A stretch of 64,000 bases of DNA from Paracoccus sp. (in: a-proteobacteria) (GTDB lineage: Bacteria > Pseudomonadota > Alphaproteobacteria > Rhodobacterales > Rhodobacteraceae), in NCBI RefSeq assembly GCF_030538495.1, contig NZ_JAUNTW010000009.1, positions 62,001 through 126,000 on the forward strand. Reading direction: 5' to 3'. Below, piece after piece: positions 25,793 through 33,886 of the stretch. The notes below the pieces were generated by a model. That model had not been told where the DNA came from. It saw only the letters and a list, made by a program, of their open reading frames with translations, and searched no databases. Within the stretch, counting starts at the first letter, position 1; every line of letters starts with the position of its first letter. The position numbers and the translations under genes were made by a program.

Positions 25793-26881
25793 ATGGCACA
25801 ACAGCACGACATCCCGGTCATGGTGATGCGCGGCGGCACCTCGAAGGGGCCGTTTTTCCGCATGTCCGACCTGCCCGATGATCCGGCGGCGCGCGACCGG
25901 CTGTTGCTGGCGGTGATGGGGTCGCCCGATGCGCGTCAGATCGACGGCATCGGCGGCGGCGATTCGCTGACCTCCAAGGTCGCCATGGTCGCGCCGTCCA
26001 CACGCGACGGGGTGGATGTCGATTTTCTGTTCGCGCAGGTGTCCGTGACGGATGCGGTTGTGGATACCGGCCCATCTTGCGGCAATATCCTGTCGGGCGT
26101 GGGGCCGTTCGCGATTGAAACCGGCATGGTGGCTGTAACGGGGCGCGAAACCCGCGTCGTCATTCACAACCTGAACACCAACAGCCGGATCGAAGCCATC
26201 GTGCAAACCGATAAGGGCGGCGTGATCTATGACGGCGACACCGCGATTGCCGGAGTGCCGGGGACCGCCGCGCCGGTGCGGCTGAATTTTATGGATATTG
26301 TCGGGTCGAAAACCGGGGCGCTGCTGCCGACCGGCCATCTGCGCGAAACCATTAACGGCGTCGATGTGACGCTGATTGATGTTGCGGTGCCGATGATGAT
26401 CTTTCGCGCCGAGGATGTGGGCAAGACCGGGTTTGAAACGCCCGCCGATCTGGACGCCGACCGCGATTTCTTTGCCCGGATCGAGGCGATGCGCATCATC
26501 GCCGGTCAGCGCATGGGCTTGGGCGATGTGTCGCGCCGGGTGATCCCGCGCATGGCCATGCTGGCCGCGCCGCGTGACGGGGGCCATATCGCCGCGCGGT
26601 ATTTCGTGCCGCATAAAACGCATGCCGCCTTTGCGGTGACGGGGGCGTTGTGCGTGTCCACGGTCGCGATGCTGGCGGGGTCGGTGTCGGACGGGCTGGC
26701 GCAGCGCCCGGATGGCGACGACCGCGTGATCCTGATCGAACATCCCAGCGGCATGATCGACATTGCGCTGCGCACCACGGGGCAGGGCGCGGAATTGCAG
26801 ATCGTCAGCGGCGGCGCGATCCGCACCGCGCGCAAATTGCTGGCGGGGTCGGTGTTTGTTCCGGCGGCGGTGCTGGGTTAA
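25793..26881 (+). CDS. PrpF family isomerase (4-oxalomesaconate tautomerase-like)
   Basis: 362 residues, diaminopimelate-epimerase fold. Features are VMVMRGGTSKGPFF (residues 9-22), IDGIGGGDSLTSKVAMV near 45, DTGPSCGNILSGVGPFAIE near 90 with a conserved cysteine, and TGALLPTGHLRETINGVDVTLID. The family includes PrpF (2-methylaconitate isomerase) and GalD/LigU-type 4-oxalomesaconate tautomerases; the length and the N-terminal RGGTSKG are shared by both, so the substrate is open. Its position directly after a tricarboxylate permease suggests that the imported acid, or a product of it, is its substrate. The 3' end overlaps the convergent gntR gene by 4 bases. Confidence 0.88.
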   Translation: MAQQHDIPVMVMRGGTSKGPFFRMSDLPDDPAARDRLLLAVMGSPDARQIDGIGGGDSLTSKVAMVAPSTRDGVDVDFLFAQVSVTDAVVDTGPSCGNILSGVGPFAIETGMVAVTGRETRVVIHNLNTNSRIEAIVQTDKGGVIYDGDTAIAGVPGTAAPVRLNFMDIVGSKTGALLPTGHLRETINGVDVTLIDVAVPMMIFRAEDVGKTGFETPADLDADRDFFARIEAMRIIAGQRMGLGDVSRRVIPRMAMLAAPRDGGHIAARYFVPHKTHAAFAVTGALCVSTVAMLAGSVSDGLAQRPDGDDRVILIEHPSGMIDIALRTTGQGAELQIVSGGAIRTARKLLAGSVFVPAAVLG

Positions 26882-27537
26882 TCATCGTCCAGCGGGGTCG
26901 GCTGCCCCCGCATCGCCCGGATCCGCACCGCAAGCGCGGATTCGATATGCGCGCGCATCGCGGTTTCGGCGGCCAGCCCGTCGCGCGCCTGTAACGCGTC
27001 GATCACCGCCGCATGTTCGGCGGCGGCGGTTTCGGCCCGCATCGGCTCGGCCAATGTGGTTGGCCCCAAAATCAGCAAGGTTTTCTGCAACGCATTGATC
27101 GTTTTGACCAAAAACCGGTTGCGCGCCGCGCCCAGCAGGGCGGTGTGAAATTGCCGGTTCAGTTCCTGCGCCGCCGCGCCCGCCTGTTCCCCCGCCAAAG
27201 CGTCGTTAATATCGCGCAGTTCCGCGATTTCCACGGGCAGCGCCATGCGCGCGGCCAGACGGGCGGCGGTGCCTTCTAACACGGTGCGCATTTCATACAG
27301 TTCGATGATTTCGGCGTGGTCCAGACGGCGGATGGTCGCGCCCTGTCGGGGTTGGTGGATGACCAGCCCGTCGGTTTCCAATTGGCGGATCGCCTCGCGC
27401 ACGGGGGTGCGGGAAATGCCGAAGCGTTCGGCCAGTTCGGTTTCGCGCAGCCGTGTGCCGGGCGGCAGCGCCCCCGCCCGAATATCCCCCAGCAGGCGGT
27501 GATAGGCGGATTGGCCCTGTGGAAAATCGTCGGTCAT
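26878..27537 (-). CDS. GntR family regulator, FadR/FCD type
   Basis: 219 residues. N-terminal winged helix SAYHRLLGDIRAGALPPGTR, LRETELAERFGISRTPVREAIRQLETDGLV, then an all-helical FCD ligand domain with DHAEIIELYEMRTVLEGTAARLA and the metal-binding histidines in FHTALLGAARNRF, EHAAVIDAL and RAHIESAL. FCD regulators usually bind carboxylic acids. The ATG at 27537 follows the operator; 39 extra residues upstream in the same frame come from the operator region and are not conserved. It most likely controls itself, abrB and possibly the TTT genes. Confidence 0.92.
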   Translation of the reverse strand: MTDDFPQGQSAYHRLLGDIRAGALPPGTRLRETELAERFGISRTPVREAIRQLETDGLVIHQPRQGATIRRLDHAEIIELYEMRTVLEGTAARLAARMALPVEIAELRDINDALAGEQAGAAAQELNRQFHTALLGAARNRFLVKTINALQKTLLILGPTTLAEPMRAETAAAEHAAVIDALQARDGLAAETAMRAHIESALAVRIRAMRGQPTPLDDD

Positions 27538-27551
27538 GGCTGTGTTCCGTA

Positions 27552-27581
27552 TTGCATACATTTGGATACAATAGTATGCAA
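27552..27581. promoter_or_regulatory. Palindromic operator of the FadR-type regulator
   Basis: TTGCATAC (27552-27559) and GTATGCAA (27574-27581) are perfect inverted copies, and a third related element TTGGATACAA (27562-27571) sits between them. The unit TTGNATAC is typical of FadR-subfamily sites. It is in the 67-base divergent gap between this regulator and the AbrB-family permease. Confidence 0.78.
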
Positions 27582-27604
27582 CGCCCGTCAAGCAAGAGGT
27601 CATC

Positions 27605-28672
27605 ATGCCATCCCCCATCCTGTCCCGCGAATCGCTGATCCCCCAAGCCGGCACGCTGATGCTGGCCGCGGCGGGGGCCGTGACGTTTTACCTGTTGGGC
27701 CTGCCGTTGCCGTTTCTGTTCGGGCCGATGACGTTTTGCCTGATTGCGGCGCTGTCGGGGGCGCGTCTGCGCGGCATGGGGCAGGTGTCGATTGCTGCGC
27801 GCACCATTCTGGGCGTCGCGGTCGGCGCGTCGATCACCCCCGCCGTTATTGGCCAAATCCCGCAGATGGCGGCCAGCGTGGCCTTGGTCCCGGTCTATGT
27901 CGCGGCGATTGGGCTGATCGGGGTGCCGTATTTCCGGCGGCTGGGGCTGGACACGCCCACGGCCTATTACGCGTCGATGCCGGGGGGGCTGCCCGATATG
28001 GTCGCCTTTGGCCAAGAGGCGGGCGCCGATATTCGCGCGCTGTCGCTGATCCATGCCACGCGGATGGCGGTTCTGGTGACGCTGGCGCCGGTGCTGCTGG
28101 TCTGGATGTATGACGCGCCGCTGACCGGGGCCATGGGGCAATCCATCACCGACACCAGCGGCGTTCAGTTGGTTCTGATGGCGGCGGCGGCTCTGATCGG
28201 GTGGAAGGGGGGCGAACGCATCGGCCTGTTCGGCGCGGCCATCATCGGGCCGATGATCGTCACCGCCATTCTGTCACTGTCCGGCATCATCACCACCCGC
28301 CCCCCGGCCGAGGCGATCAAAGCCGCGCAGTTCTTTATCGGCCTGTCGATTGGGATTCACTATGTCGGGGTGACGCTGCGGGAATTGCGGCACTTTGTTC
28401 TGACGGGCTTAGGCTTTGTGCTGATCTTGGCGGCACTGGCGACGCTGTTTGCGGAAATCACTGTGCTGGCCGGATGGGCGCAACCGATGGAGGGGTTCCT
28501 GTCCTTCCTGCCCGGCGGTCAGGCCGAAGTCACCGTGCTGTCGATCATTGTTGGCGCGGATTTGGGGTTTGTGATCACGCATCACGTCACGCGGCTGATC
28601 GTTGTGATCACAGGCGCGCCGATTGCCGCGCGGTTGCTGGGGCTGGGGAAACGGCGTCCCCCAACCCCCTGA
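27605..28672 (+). CDS. AbrB family membrane protein (COG3180)
   Basis: 355 residues, about ten membrane helices in two related halves: LPLPFLFGPMTFCLIAALSG in the first and FLSFLPGGQAEVTVLSIIVG in the second. MPGGLPDMVAFGQEAGAD (residues about 125-142) is the repeat core of AbrB/AmoA-like transporters. These proteins are not the AbrB transition regulator; the name comes from an annotation tradition, and their substrate is not known in general. It is divergent from the FadR-type gene with the operator between them, so it is probably induced with the carboxylate uptake genes. It converges on phnE2 with a 2-base gap. Confidence 0.85.
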   Translation: MPSPILSRESLIPQAGTLMLAAAGAVTFYLLGLPLPFLFGPMTFCLIAALSGARLRGMGQVSIAARTILGVAVGASITPAVIGQIPQMAASVALVPVYVAAIGLIGVPYFRRLGLDTPTAYYASMPGGLPDMVAFGQEAGADIRALSLIHATRMAVLVTLAPVLLVWMYDAPLTGAMGQSITDTSGVQLVLMAAAALIGWKGGERIGLFGAAIIGPMIVTAILSLSGIITTRPPAEAIKAAQFFIGLSIGIHYVGVTLRELRHFVLTGLGFVLILAALATLFAEITVLAGWAQPMEGFLSFLPGGQAEVTVLSIIVGADLGFVITHHVTRLIVVITGAPIAARLLGLGKRRPPTP

Positions 28673-28674
28673 TA

Positions 28675-30000
28675 TTATTCGCCTTTGATCAGTTTGCGGC
28701 GCAGCCAGCCCGAAAGGCTGTCCATGGCAATCACCATGCTGATCACCAGAATGATGTAATAGGTCACCTTTTCCCAATCGGACGTGGTTTGGATCGCCTG
28801 CGTCAGCATCAGACCGATACCGCCGCCGACAATCGCGCCGATGATGGTGGCGCTGCGGGTGTTGGATTCCAGGAAATACAGCATCTGCGACAACAGCACC
28901 GGCATCACCTGCGGGATCACGCCGAACCGATACCGCTGCATGGCGTTAGCGCCGGTGGACTGGATGCCCTCGATCGGTTTTTTGTCCACGTTTTCCAAGG
29001 CTTCGGAAAACAGTTTGCCGAACGAACCGCTGTCGGTCACCATGATCGCCAAGGCACCAGTCAGCGGGCCGGGGCCAAAGGCGCGCGACAAAATGATGGT
29101 GAAAATCAACGCATCCACGCCGCGAACAAAGTCAAACAGCCGCCGCACCGCGAATCGCACCCAACGGGACGGCGCAAAGTTCTGCGCGGCAAAAAATGCC
29201 AGCGGCAGCGCGATGAAGGCCGCGCCGAACGTCCCCAGAAACGCCATCAGGATGGTTTCCAGAATCGCCCAGAACACCTCTTTGTGGCGCCAGATGCTGT
29301 TGTTCCAGAAATTGTCCAGCATCAGCGACAGGTTCGACTGCCCCGCCACCAGTTGATCGCCCGAGATGACGGTCCCCAGAACCTGCGCCGCGCTCATCCC
29401 CGAAAACGGGCTGGACAGGTCGAAAAAGAACATTTCCCAGCCATAAAAATACCGCAGCGTTTCTGTGCGCGACCGGGTGACGGTCACGCGCCCCGCATCG
29501 GTGGTCAGCGTCACGCGGTTATCGCCCGCATTGACGGTGCCGGGGAACGGCGCGTCGGGCAGGGACAGCGTGATCGGGTCGCCCACGGTGATCACCGCCG
29601 CGCCGTAACCCGCAATGTCATAGGTCACCACCGGCCCGTCATAGGTGACGCGATGCCCCGACCCCAGATCAATATCGGTGTGATCGCCCTGCATCTGCAC
29701 CCATTCCGGGATCTGATGGGGGCCAAAAGTGGCGCGGGAACTGCCCTCGATGCTGACGGATGTGGTTTCCCGGCGATTGTCGCGGGTGACGTGGATTTTG
29801 TGACTGACCGCATCGGCCATCATGATCGCGGCGTTGTCCAGACGCGCGCGCTGCGCCAGACCCGGCAGGTCAAAGGCAAAGACGACATAGGCCAGATAAG
29901 CCAGAATAATCACCGGAACCGACAGCGATAACAACCGCTTGCGGCGGAATGCATCCACAACGCGGGTTTCCAGTGCGGGGGACAGGGTGGCGGCGGTCAT
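28675..30000 (-). CDS. phnE: Phosphonate ABC transporter permease PhnE, long second copy
   Basis: 441 residues. The C-terminal 210 residues are a standard PhnE permease: GTFGAAFIALPLAFFAAQNF, the coupling loop EALENVDKKPIEGIQSTGANAMQRYRFGVIPQV and NTRSATIIGAIVGGGIGLML. The first membrane helix (about 24-43) is followed by roughly 195 residues of soluble, presumably periplasmic sequence before the next helix, much longer than in short PhnE proteins; the same long form is known in related bacteria. It works with the first PhnE, PhnC and PhnD. Its ATG overlaps the phnE1 stop (ATGA). Confidence 0.92.
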   Translation of the reverse strand: MTAATLSPALETRVVDAFRRKRLLSLSVPVIILAYLAYVVFAFDLPGLAQRARLDNAAIMMADAVSHKIHVTRDNRRETTSVSIEGSSRATFGPHQIPEWVQMQGDHTDIDLGSGHRVTYDGPVVTYDIAGYGAAVITVGDPITLSLPDAPFPGTVNAGDNRVTLTTDAGRVTVTRSRTETLRYFYGWEMFFFDLSSPFSGMSAAQVLGTVISGDQLVAGQSNLSLMLDNFWNNSIWRHKEVFWAILETILMAFLGTFGAAFIALPLAFFAAQNFAPSRWVRFAVRRLFDFVRGVDALIFTIILSRAFGPGPLTGALAIMVTDSGSFGKLFSEALENVDKKPIEGIQSTGANAMQRYRFGVIPQVMPVLLSQMLYFLESNTRSATIIGAIVGGGIGLMLTQAIQTTSDWEKVTYYIILVISMVIAMDSLSGWLRRKLIKGE

Positions 30001-30854
30001 TGGGCGGCTCCGTGGGTCAGGCGGTGACGCAACACGCTGGAGAGTTGGTCAACAATGACGATGGTGGCAAACAGCATCAGGAAAATCGCGGCGGCTTCGT
30101 CGAATTTGCCCTGACCAAAGGTCATCGCGTTGCGCAATTCGTAACCAATCCCGCCCGCGCCCACGAAGCCCAGAATGGCGGATGCGCGGATGTTCACCTC
30201 AAGCCGCAGCAGGGAATAGGACATGTAATTTGGCGCCACCTGCGGGATCACGCCCAGCCACATGCGTTGCGACCAGTTCGCGCCGACGGATGCCAGCCCC
30301 TCGACCGGCTTCAGATCGACGTTTTCGTTGACTTCGGAAAACAGCTTGCCTTGGGCGCCCGCGGTGTGAATGGCAATGGCGATCACGGCAGGCACCGGCC
30401 CGCCGCCCAGAATAAAGATCAAAATCAGCGCGATAACGATTTCCGGCACAGCGCGGAAAATATCCGACACCCGCCGCGCAACCGGCACCATGCTGGGCCA
30501 ATAGGCCAGCCCGCGCGTCCCCATCAGCGCCAGCAGCGTGCCCAGAATACAGCCCAGCAGCGTGGCGACGATGGCGATGTTCAGCGTTTCGATCAGCGCG
30601 GGAAAGGCGTTCGCCATATGGCGCGGCATATTGCCCGCCTTTTCATAGGCTTCGGACACCAGTTCGCTGGGGAAATCGAACACTTTGCCGATCCCGGCCC
30701 AGAACCCGCCCGCATTGCGTCCATCCGCAATCCGCCAGCCGGAAATAAACACCACCAGAAACAGCAGCAGCGTTATGCCCGAATACATGCGGCGCCGCTG
30801 TGTCAGCGCCAGATAATCATCACGAATGGTCGAAATCCCGGCCGAAGCGGTCAT
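29997..30854 (-). CDS. phnE: Phosphonate ABC transporter permease PhnE, first copy
   Basis: 285 residues with about six helices. GCILGTLLALMGTRGLAYWP, RVSDIFRAVPEIVIALILIFILG and the coupling loop NENVDLKPVEGLASVGANWSQRMWLGVIPQVAP are PhnE signatures, and NIRASAILGFVGAGGIGYEL is the usual final coupling helix. It forms the channel with phnE2, which overlaps it by 4 bases. A terminator-like hairpin lies between phnD and this gene. Confidence 0.93.
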   Translation of the reverse strand: MTASAGISTIRDDYLALTQRRRMYSGITLLLFLVVFISGWRIADGRNAGGFWAGIGKVFDFPSELVSEAYEKAGNMPRHMANAFPALIETLNIAIVATLLGCILGTLLALMGTRGLAYWPSMVPVARRVSDIFRAVPEIVIALILIFILGGGPVPAVIAIAIHTAGAQGKLFSEVNENVDLKPVEGLASVGANWSQRMWLGVIPQVAPNYMSYSLLRLEVNIRASAILGFVGAGGIGYELRNAMTFGQGKFDEAAAIFLMLFATIVIVDQLSSVLRHRLTHGAAQ

Positions 30855-30870
30855 CAGCGTTCCCCAAATG

Positions 30871-30904
30871 AAAAAGCCGGACCCCGCGCGTGGCAGGGTC
30901 CGGC
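30871..30904 (-). terminator. Terminator hairpin between phnD and phnE1
   Basis: On the minus strand GCCGGACCC (30896-30904) pairs with GGGTCCGGC (30876-30884), a perfect 9-bp stem with an 11-base loop, followed by TTTTT. It lies 16 bases after the phnD stop and 17 bases before the phnE1 start, so it is likely to be a partial terminator that keeps the binding protein more abundant than the permeases. Confidence 0.85.
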
Positions 30905-30919
30905 CTGTGGCCCGTCAGA

Positions 30920-31819
30920 TCAGTTCATTTCCGCTTTGCGGATTTCGATGATCGTGGTGTAGGCGTCGTGACCAATCGGGGTAAAGCCCGCGGTTTCGCC
31001 CGCCGCCACGCCATAGGCGCATTGCGGGTCGTTTTCGTGCAGACCGGCCAGCAGCGTGATGATTTTGTCTTTGGCGTCCTGCGGCAGCGATTTGCGCAGA
31101 ACGATCGGGCCTTCGGCGATCGGTTTGGAACGCCAGATTTCCACGATGTCGTTCATGTCCACGATGCCCGCATCGGTCGCACGACGCAGCGCGCCCGAAT
31201 TGTAGCCGTCTTCCCATTCGCCCTGACCATCGGCCCAGACGACGCCCGCATCGTAATCGCCGTTCAGAACCGCGATGATGGTCTGTTCATGACCACCCGA
31301 GAAACCGATTTTGCTGAAATATTCGCCCTCGGTCATCGAATAGCCAGCCTCGGGCAGTTCGACATTGGGGATCAGATAGCCCGAGGTCGAGTTCGGGTCA
31401 GCAAAGGCAAAGCTTTTGCCCTTCATGTCGTCCATCGAGGCGATGCCCGCATCCGCGCGCGCAAAGCCGATGGAATAATACATGTAGGAACCGTCCAGAT
31501 TGGTTTTCACCATCACCGGCTCGACCGCTTCGGGGTCGTTGACGTAAACGGCGGCGTAACCCGACGCGCCCAGCCACGCCATGTCCAGCGAACCGCCGAT
31601 CAGGCCCTGAATCACGCCGTTGTAATCAGCGGGGGTGAACAGACGCACCGGAACGCCCAGCGTTTCTTCGGCATAGGCGCGGAAACATTCGTTCGAGTTC
31701 AGGCGGTCCTGCACGTTTTCGCCGCCCAGCAGGCCGATGCGAAATTCGGTCAGGTCCTGGGCCGAAACAGCACCGGCCATTGCGGTGGTGGCGGTCAGGG
31801 CAATCAGCAGTTTTTTCAT
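30920..31819 (-). CDS. phnD: Phosphonate ABC transporter periplasmic binding protein
   Basis: 299 residues with signal peptide MKKLLIALTATTAMAGAVSA. The mature protein has LTEFRIGLLGGENVQDRLN, RLFTPADYNGVIQGLIGGSLDMAWLG, DMKGKSFAFADPNSTSGYLIP and FSGGHEQTIIAVLNGDYDAG, all standard PhnD features for binding phosphonates such as 2-aminoethylphosphonate. It follows phnC by 22 bases and is followed by a terminator hairpin. Confidence 0.95.
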   Translation of the reverse strand: MKKLLIALTATTAMAGAVSAQDLTEFRIGLLGGENVQDRLNSNECFRAYAEETLGVPVRLFTPADYNGVIQGLIGGSLDMAWLGASGYAAVYVNDPEAVEPVMVKTNLDGSYMYYSIGFARADAGIASMDDMKGKSFAFADPNSTSGYLIPNVELPEAGYSMTEGEYFSKIGFSGGHEQTIIAVLNGDYDAGVVWADGQGEWEDGYNSGALRRATDAGIVDMNDIVEIWRSKPIAEGPIVLRKSLPQDAKDKIITLLAGLHENDPQCAYGVAAGETAGFTPIGHDAYTTIIEIRKAEMN

Positions 31820-31841
31820 GGTGTTCTCTCCGGGTGTTGGA

Positions 31842-32663
31842 TCAGTCGGCCATCATCCGCGCCTGAAAATCAGCGTCGGCGAGGGTGTCGGTGGGAATCG
31901 CGGTCGAGGTCGCGGCTTCGTTAAAGCTGGCATCAGCGCCGTAAATGTCGCGCGCAACGCCGGTGGATAATTGGTCGGGCCGCCCGTCAAAGACGACGCG
32001 CCCGTCACGCATCCCGATCACGCGGTCGCAATAGCGGCGCGCGGTGTCCAGCGTGTGCAGGTTGGCGATGACCATGCGGCCGTCTTCGACATTGATGCGT
32101 TTCAGCGTGTCCATCACGATCTGCGCATTCATCGGGTCCAAGCTGGCAATCGGTTCATCGGCCAGAATGATTTTCGGATCCTGCATCAGTGCGCGGGCAA
32201 TCGCGACCCGCTGTTGCTGGCCGCCGGACAGGGCTTCGGCGCGTTTGGGGGCCTGTTCGGCGATGCCCAGACGGTCGAGAATTTCCAAGGCCTTTACGAT
32301 GTCGTCACGCGACCACAGGTTAAACATGGTTTGCAGCGTGGAACGGCGGTTCAGCACGCCATGCATGACATTCGACGCCACATCCAGACGCGGCACCAGG
32401 TTGAATTGCTGAAAAATCATGGCGCAATCGCTTTGCCACGCACGGGCATCGGCGCCGCGCAAGGCCAGAATATCGCGCCCCTCGACCCGGATTTCGCCGC
32501 TGCTGGCGTCGGTCAGGCGGTTCATCATGCGCAAAAACGTGGATTTCCCCGCGCCGGATCGCCCGATGATCCCCACGAAGGCCGGTCCGTCAATGCGGAA
32601 ACTGACATCATCCACCGCAGCCTTTTGACCGAACATTTTCGTGACGTTTTTGACGTCCAGCAT
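31842..32663 (-). CDS. phnC: Phosphonate ABC transporter ATP-binding protein
   Basis: 273 residues. Walker [10 protein letters not shown], signature [15 protein letters not shown], Walker [13 protein letters not shown] and [30 protein letters not shown] mark it as PhnC rather than a generic ABC ATPase. The ATG at 32663 starts [21 protein letters not shown] 64-residue longer frame begins MHRRNGR inside an intergenic repeat and is rejected. First gene of phnCDE1E2; a possible Pho box lies 65-82 bases upstream. Confidence 0.95.
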   Translation of the reverse strand: MLDVKNVTKMFGQKAAVDDVSFRIDGPAFVGIIGRSGAGKSTFLRMMNRLTDASSGEIRVEGRDILALRGADARAWQSDCAMIFQQFNLVPRLDVASNVMHGVLNRRSTLQTMFNLWSRDDIVKALEILDRLGIAEQAPKRAEALSGGQQQRVAIARALMQDPKIILADEPIASLDPMNAQIVMDTLKRINVEDGRMVIANLHTLDTARRYCDRVIGMRDGRVVFDGRPDQLSTGVARDIYGADASFNEAATSTAIPTDTLADADFQARMMAD

Positions 32664-32727
32664 GGTAACCCCTTTGTATCGACAAAGGGGCTTTACGCGC
32701 GCTGCGTGACGGCAAGTTATCGTTTGT

Positions 32728-32745
32728 GTGAAGTTTTCGTGACTC
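32728..32745 (-). promoter_or_regulatory. Candidate Pho box upstream of phnC
   Basis: On the minus strand GAGTCACGAAAACTTCAC contains two TCAC half-site cores 11 bases apart, the spacing of PhoB boxes, upstream of a phosphonate importer that is usually under phosphate control. The first three bases of each half match the consensus poorly, so the call rests mainly on spacing and context. Confidence 0.4.
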
Positions 32746-32770
32746 ACTCGGCGCCGCTGCGTCCCGCGAC

Positions 32771-32830
32771 CGCCGGGGGCTTCGCGCCCCCGGACCCCCG
32801 CGGGATATTTGCACACAGAAGATAATGAGG
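32771..32830 (+). repeat. Dispersed intergenic repeat with GC hairpin, copy B
   Basis: A perfect hairpin CCGGGGGC (32773-32780) and GCCCCCGG (32786-32793) is followed by ACCCCCGCGGG and the core ATATTTGCACACAGAAGATA. Nearly the same unit, hairpin included, is copy D at 50007. It faces copy C head on, together forming a large imperfect inverted repeat. Confidence 0.8.
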
Positions 32831-32841
32831 GGTGCCTGCCG

Positions 32842-32867
32842 TTTCTTCTGTGCATAAATACTCAGAT
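32842..32867 (-). repeat. Dispersed intergenic repeat core, copy C
   Basis: On the minus strand ATCTGAGTATTTATGCACAG then AAGAAA; nearly identical to copy A including the adjoining CGGCAG. It lies after the glycosyltransferase stop. An ATG inside it opens a false MHRRN extension of phnC. Confidence 0.75.
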
Positions 32868-32899
32868 AGCGGCAGCAGTAACGGGCGTGCGGTCTGCGA

Positions 32900-33835
32900 T
32901 CAGGTGATCCGCAGCCGCCCCATCAACGCCGCCAGATACAGCGCCGCCGTTCCCGCGCGGGTTTGGCGATACAGACCCATCCGGCGCGCGGCGGTCAGCG
33001 CGGCGGGGCCGGGCAGGGTGGTCATCCGTGCGAAACGGTCCAGCAGGTCGCGGTTGTCCGGCGTCAGCAGATCCCGCGCGCCGTTCAGCGCCGCGATGTT
33101 CTGGCCAAGCCAGCCGCCATAATCGCCCGCCATCAACTGACGCCAGCGGGACAGCATAGCGGCGGCGGTGTCGTTGCGGCCGACCTCGGACGCGCCGTGT
33201 TGGCGATACATCAGGCAGGGCGTGGTGTCGTGGTGCAGCGCCGCGCCCGCCCCCGATGTGATCTGATACGCCCACCAGTCGTGCGACAAAATCCCCGCCG
33301 CCTGCGCCGCCGGGCCTGCGCGTTTCAACAGCGCCACAGCCCCCGCGTTAAAGACCGAGGCATTGCCCGCCATAATCGCCTGCACCAAGGCGTTGCGAAA
33401 GGACAGCGGGCGCAGAAAGTGGCGCGATTCGGTCAGCACCTGCAAATCGGCATCGGTGATGATCGTGCGCGCGGCGTAATGCGCGGGGCCGGTTTGTGTG
33501 GCCAGCCAGCCTATTGCGCGGCGCAGTTTGTCGGGCCGCCACTGATCGTCTTGGTCGCAAAACGCCAAGGGTCCATCCGGGGCCTGCGCCACCAGATGCA
33601 GGAAATTCTGCGTCGCCCCCGCGCGCGGGCCGGGGATCAGCGTCACCTGACCATCGGGGCGGCGGCGCTGAAAATCGCGCAGCAGGTTGGGTGTTTCGTC
33701 GGTTGACCCGTCATCGGATGCGATCAGCCGCCAATGCGGATCATCCTGCGCCGCGATGCTGTCCAATTGCGTGCCGATATACCGCGCCCCGTTATAGGTC
33801 GCCATGACGATGGTAACGGGCGCGGTCTGGGGCAT
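32900..33835 (-). CDS. Glycosyltransferase family 2 protein
   Basis: 311 residues. The GT-A fold nucleotide-sugar site is clear: VTIVMATYNGARYIGTQLDS (7-26), LIASDDGSTDET near 38 and FCDQDDQWRPDKL near 92 with the DxD-type metal motif (DQDD). It resembles rhamnosyltransferase-like enzymes that build surface polysaccharides. It is the gene just after fliL on the same strand with a 51-base gap, so it may be read from the flagellar operon, but nothing in the sequence ties it to flagellin glycosylation. Confidence 0.9.
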   Translation of the reverse strand: MPQTAPVTIVMATYNGARYIGTQLDSIAAQDDPHWRLIASDDGSTDETPNLLRDFQRRRPDGQVTLIPGPRAGATQNFLHLVAQAPDGPLAFCDQDDQWRPDKLRRAIGWLATQTGPAHYAARTIITDADLQVLTESRHFLRPLSFRNALVQAIMAGNASVFNAGAVALLKRAGPAAQAAGILSHDWWAYQITSGAGAALHHDTTPCLMYRQHGASEVGRNDTAAAMLSRWRQLMAGDYGGWLGQNIAALNGARDLLTPDNRDLLDRFARMTTLPGPAALTAARRMGLYRQTRAGTAALYLAALMGRLRIT

Positions 33836-33886
33836 GGGGTATCCTTTTGCCCCTTTGTGCCGCGCCGGTTGGGGGCGTGCAATAGG

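Noticed and set aside
24008..26743. A 911-codon open frame on the minus strand opposite tctAB and the PrpF-type gene
   Set aside because: Its translation is low-complexity (R, H, Q, D rich) with no domain; it is the mirror of well-supported genes in GC-rich DNA with strong codon bias.
32664..32855. 64-residue N-terminal extension of phnC beginning MHRRNGR
   Set aside because: The start is inside intergenic repeat copy C, and the extension crosses the hairpin and the promoter region; PhnC homology begins at 32663.
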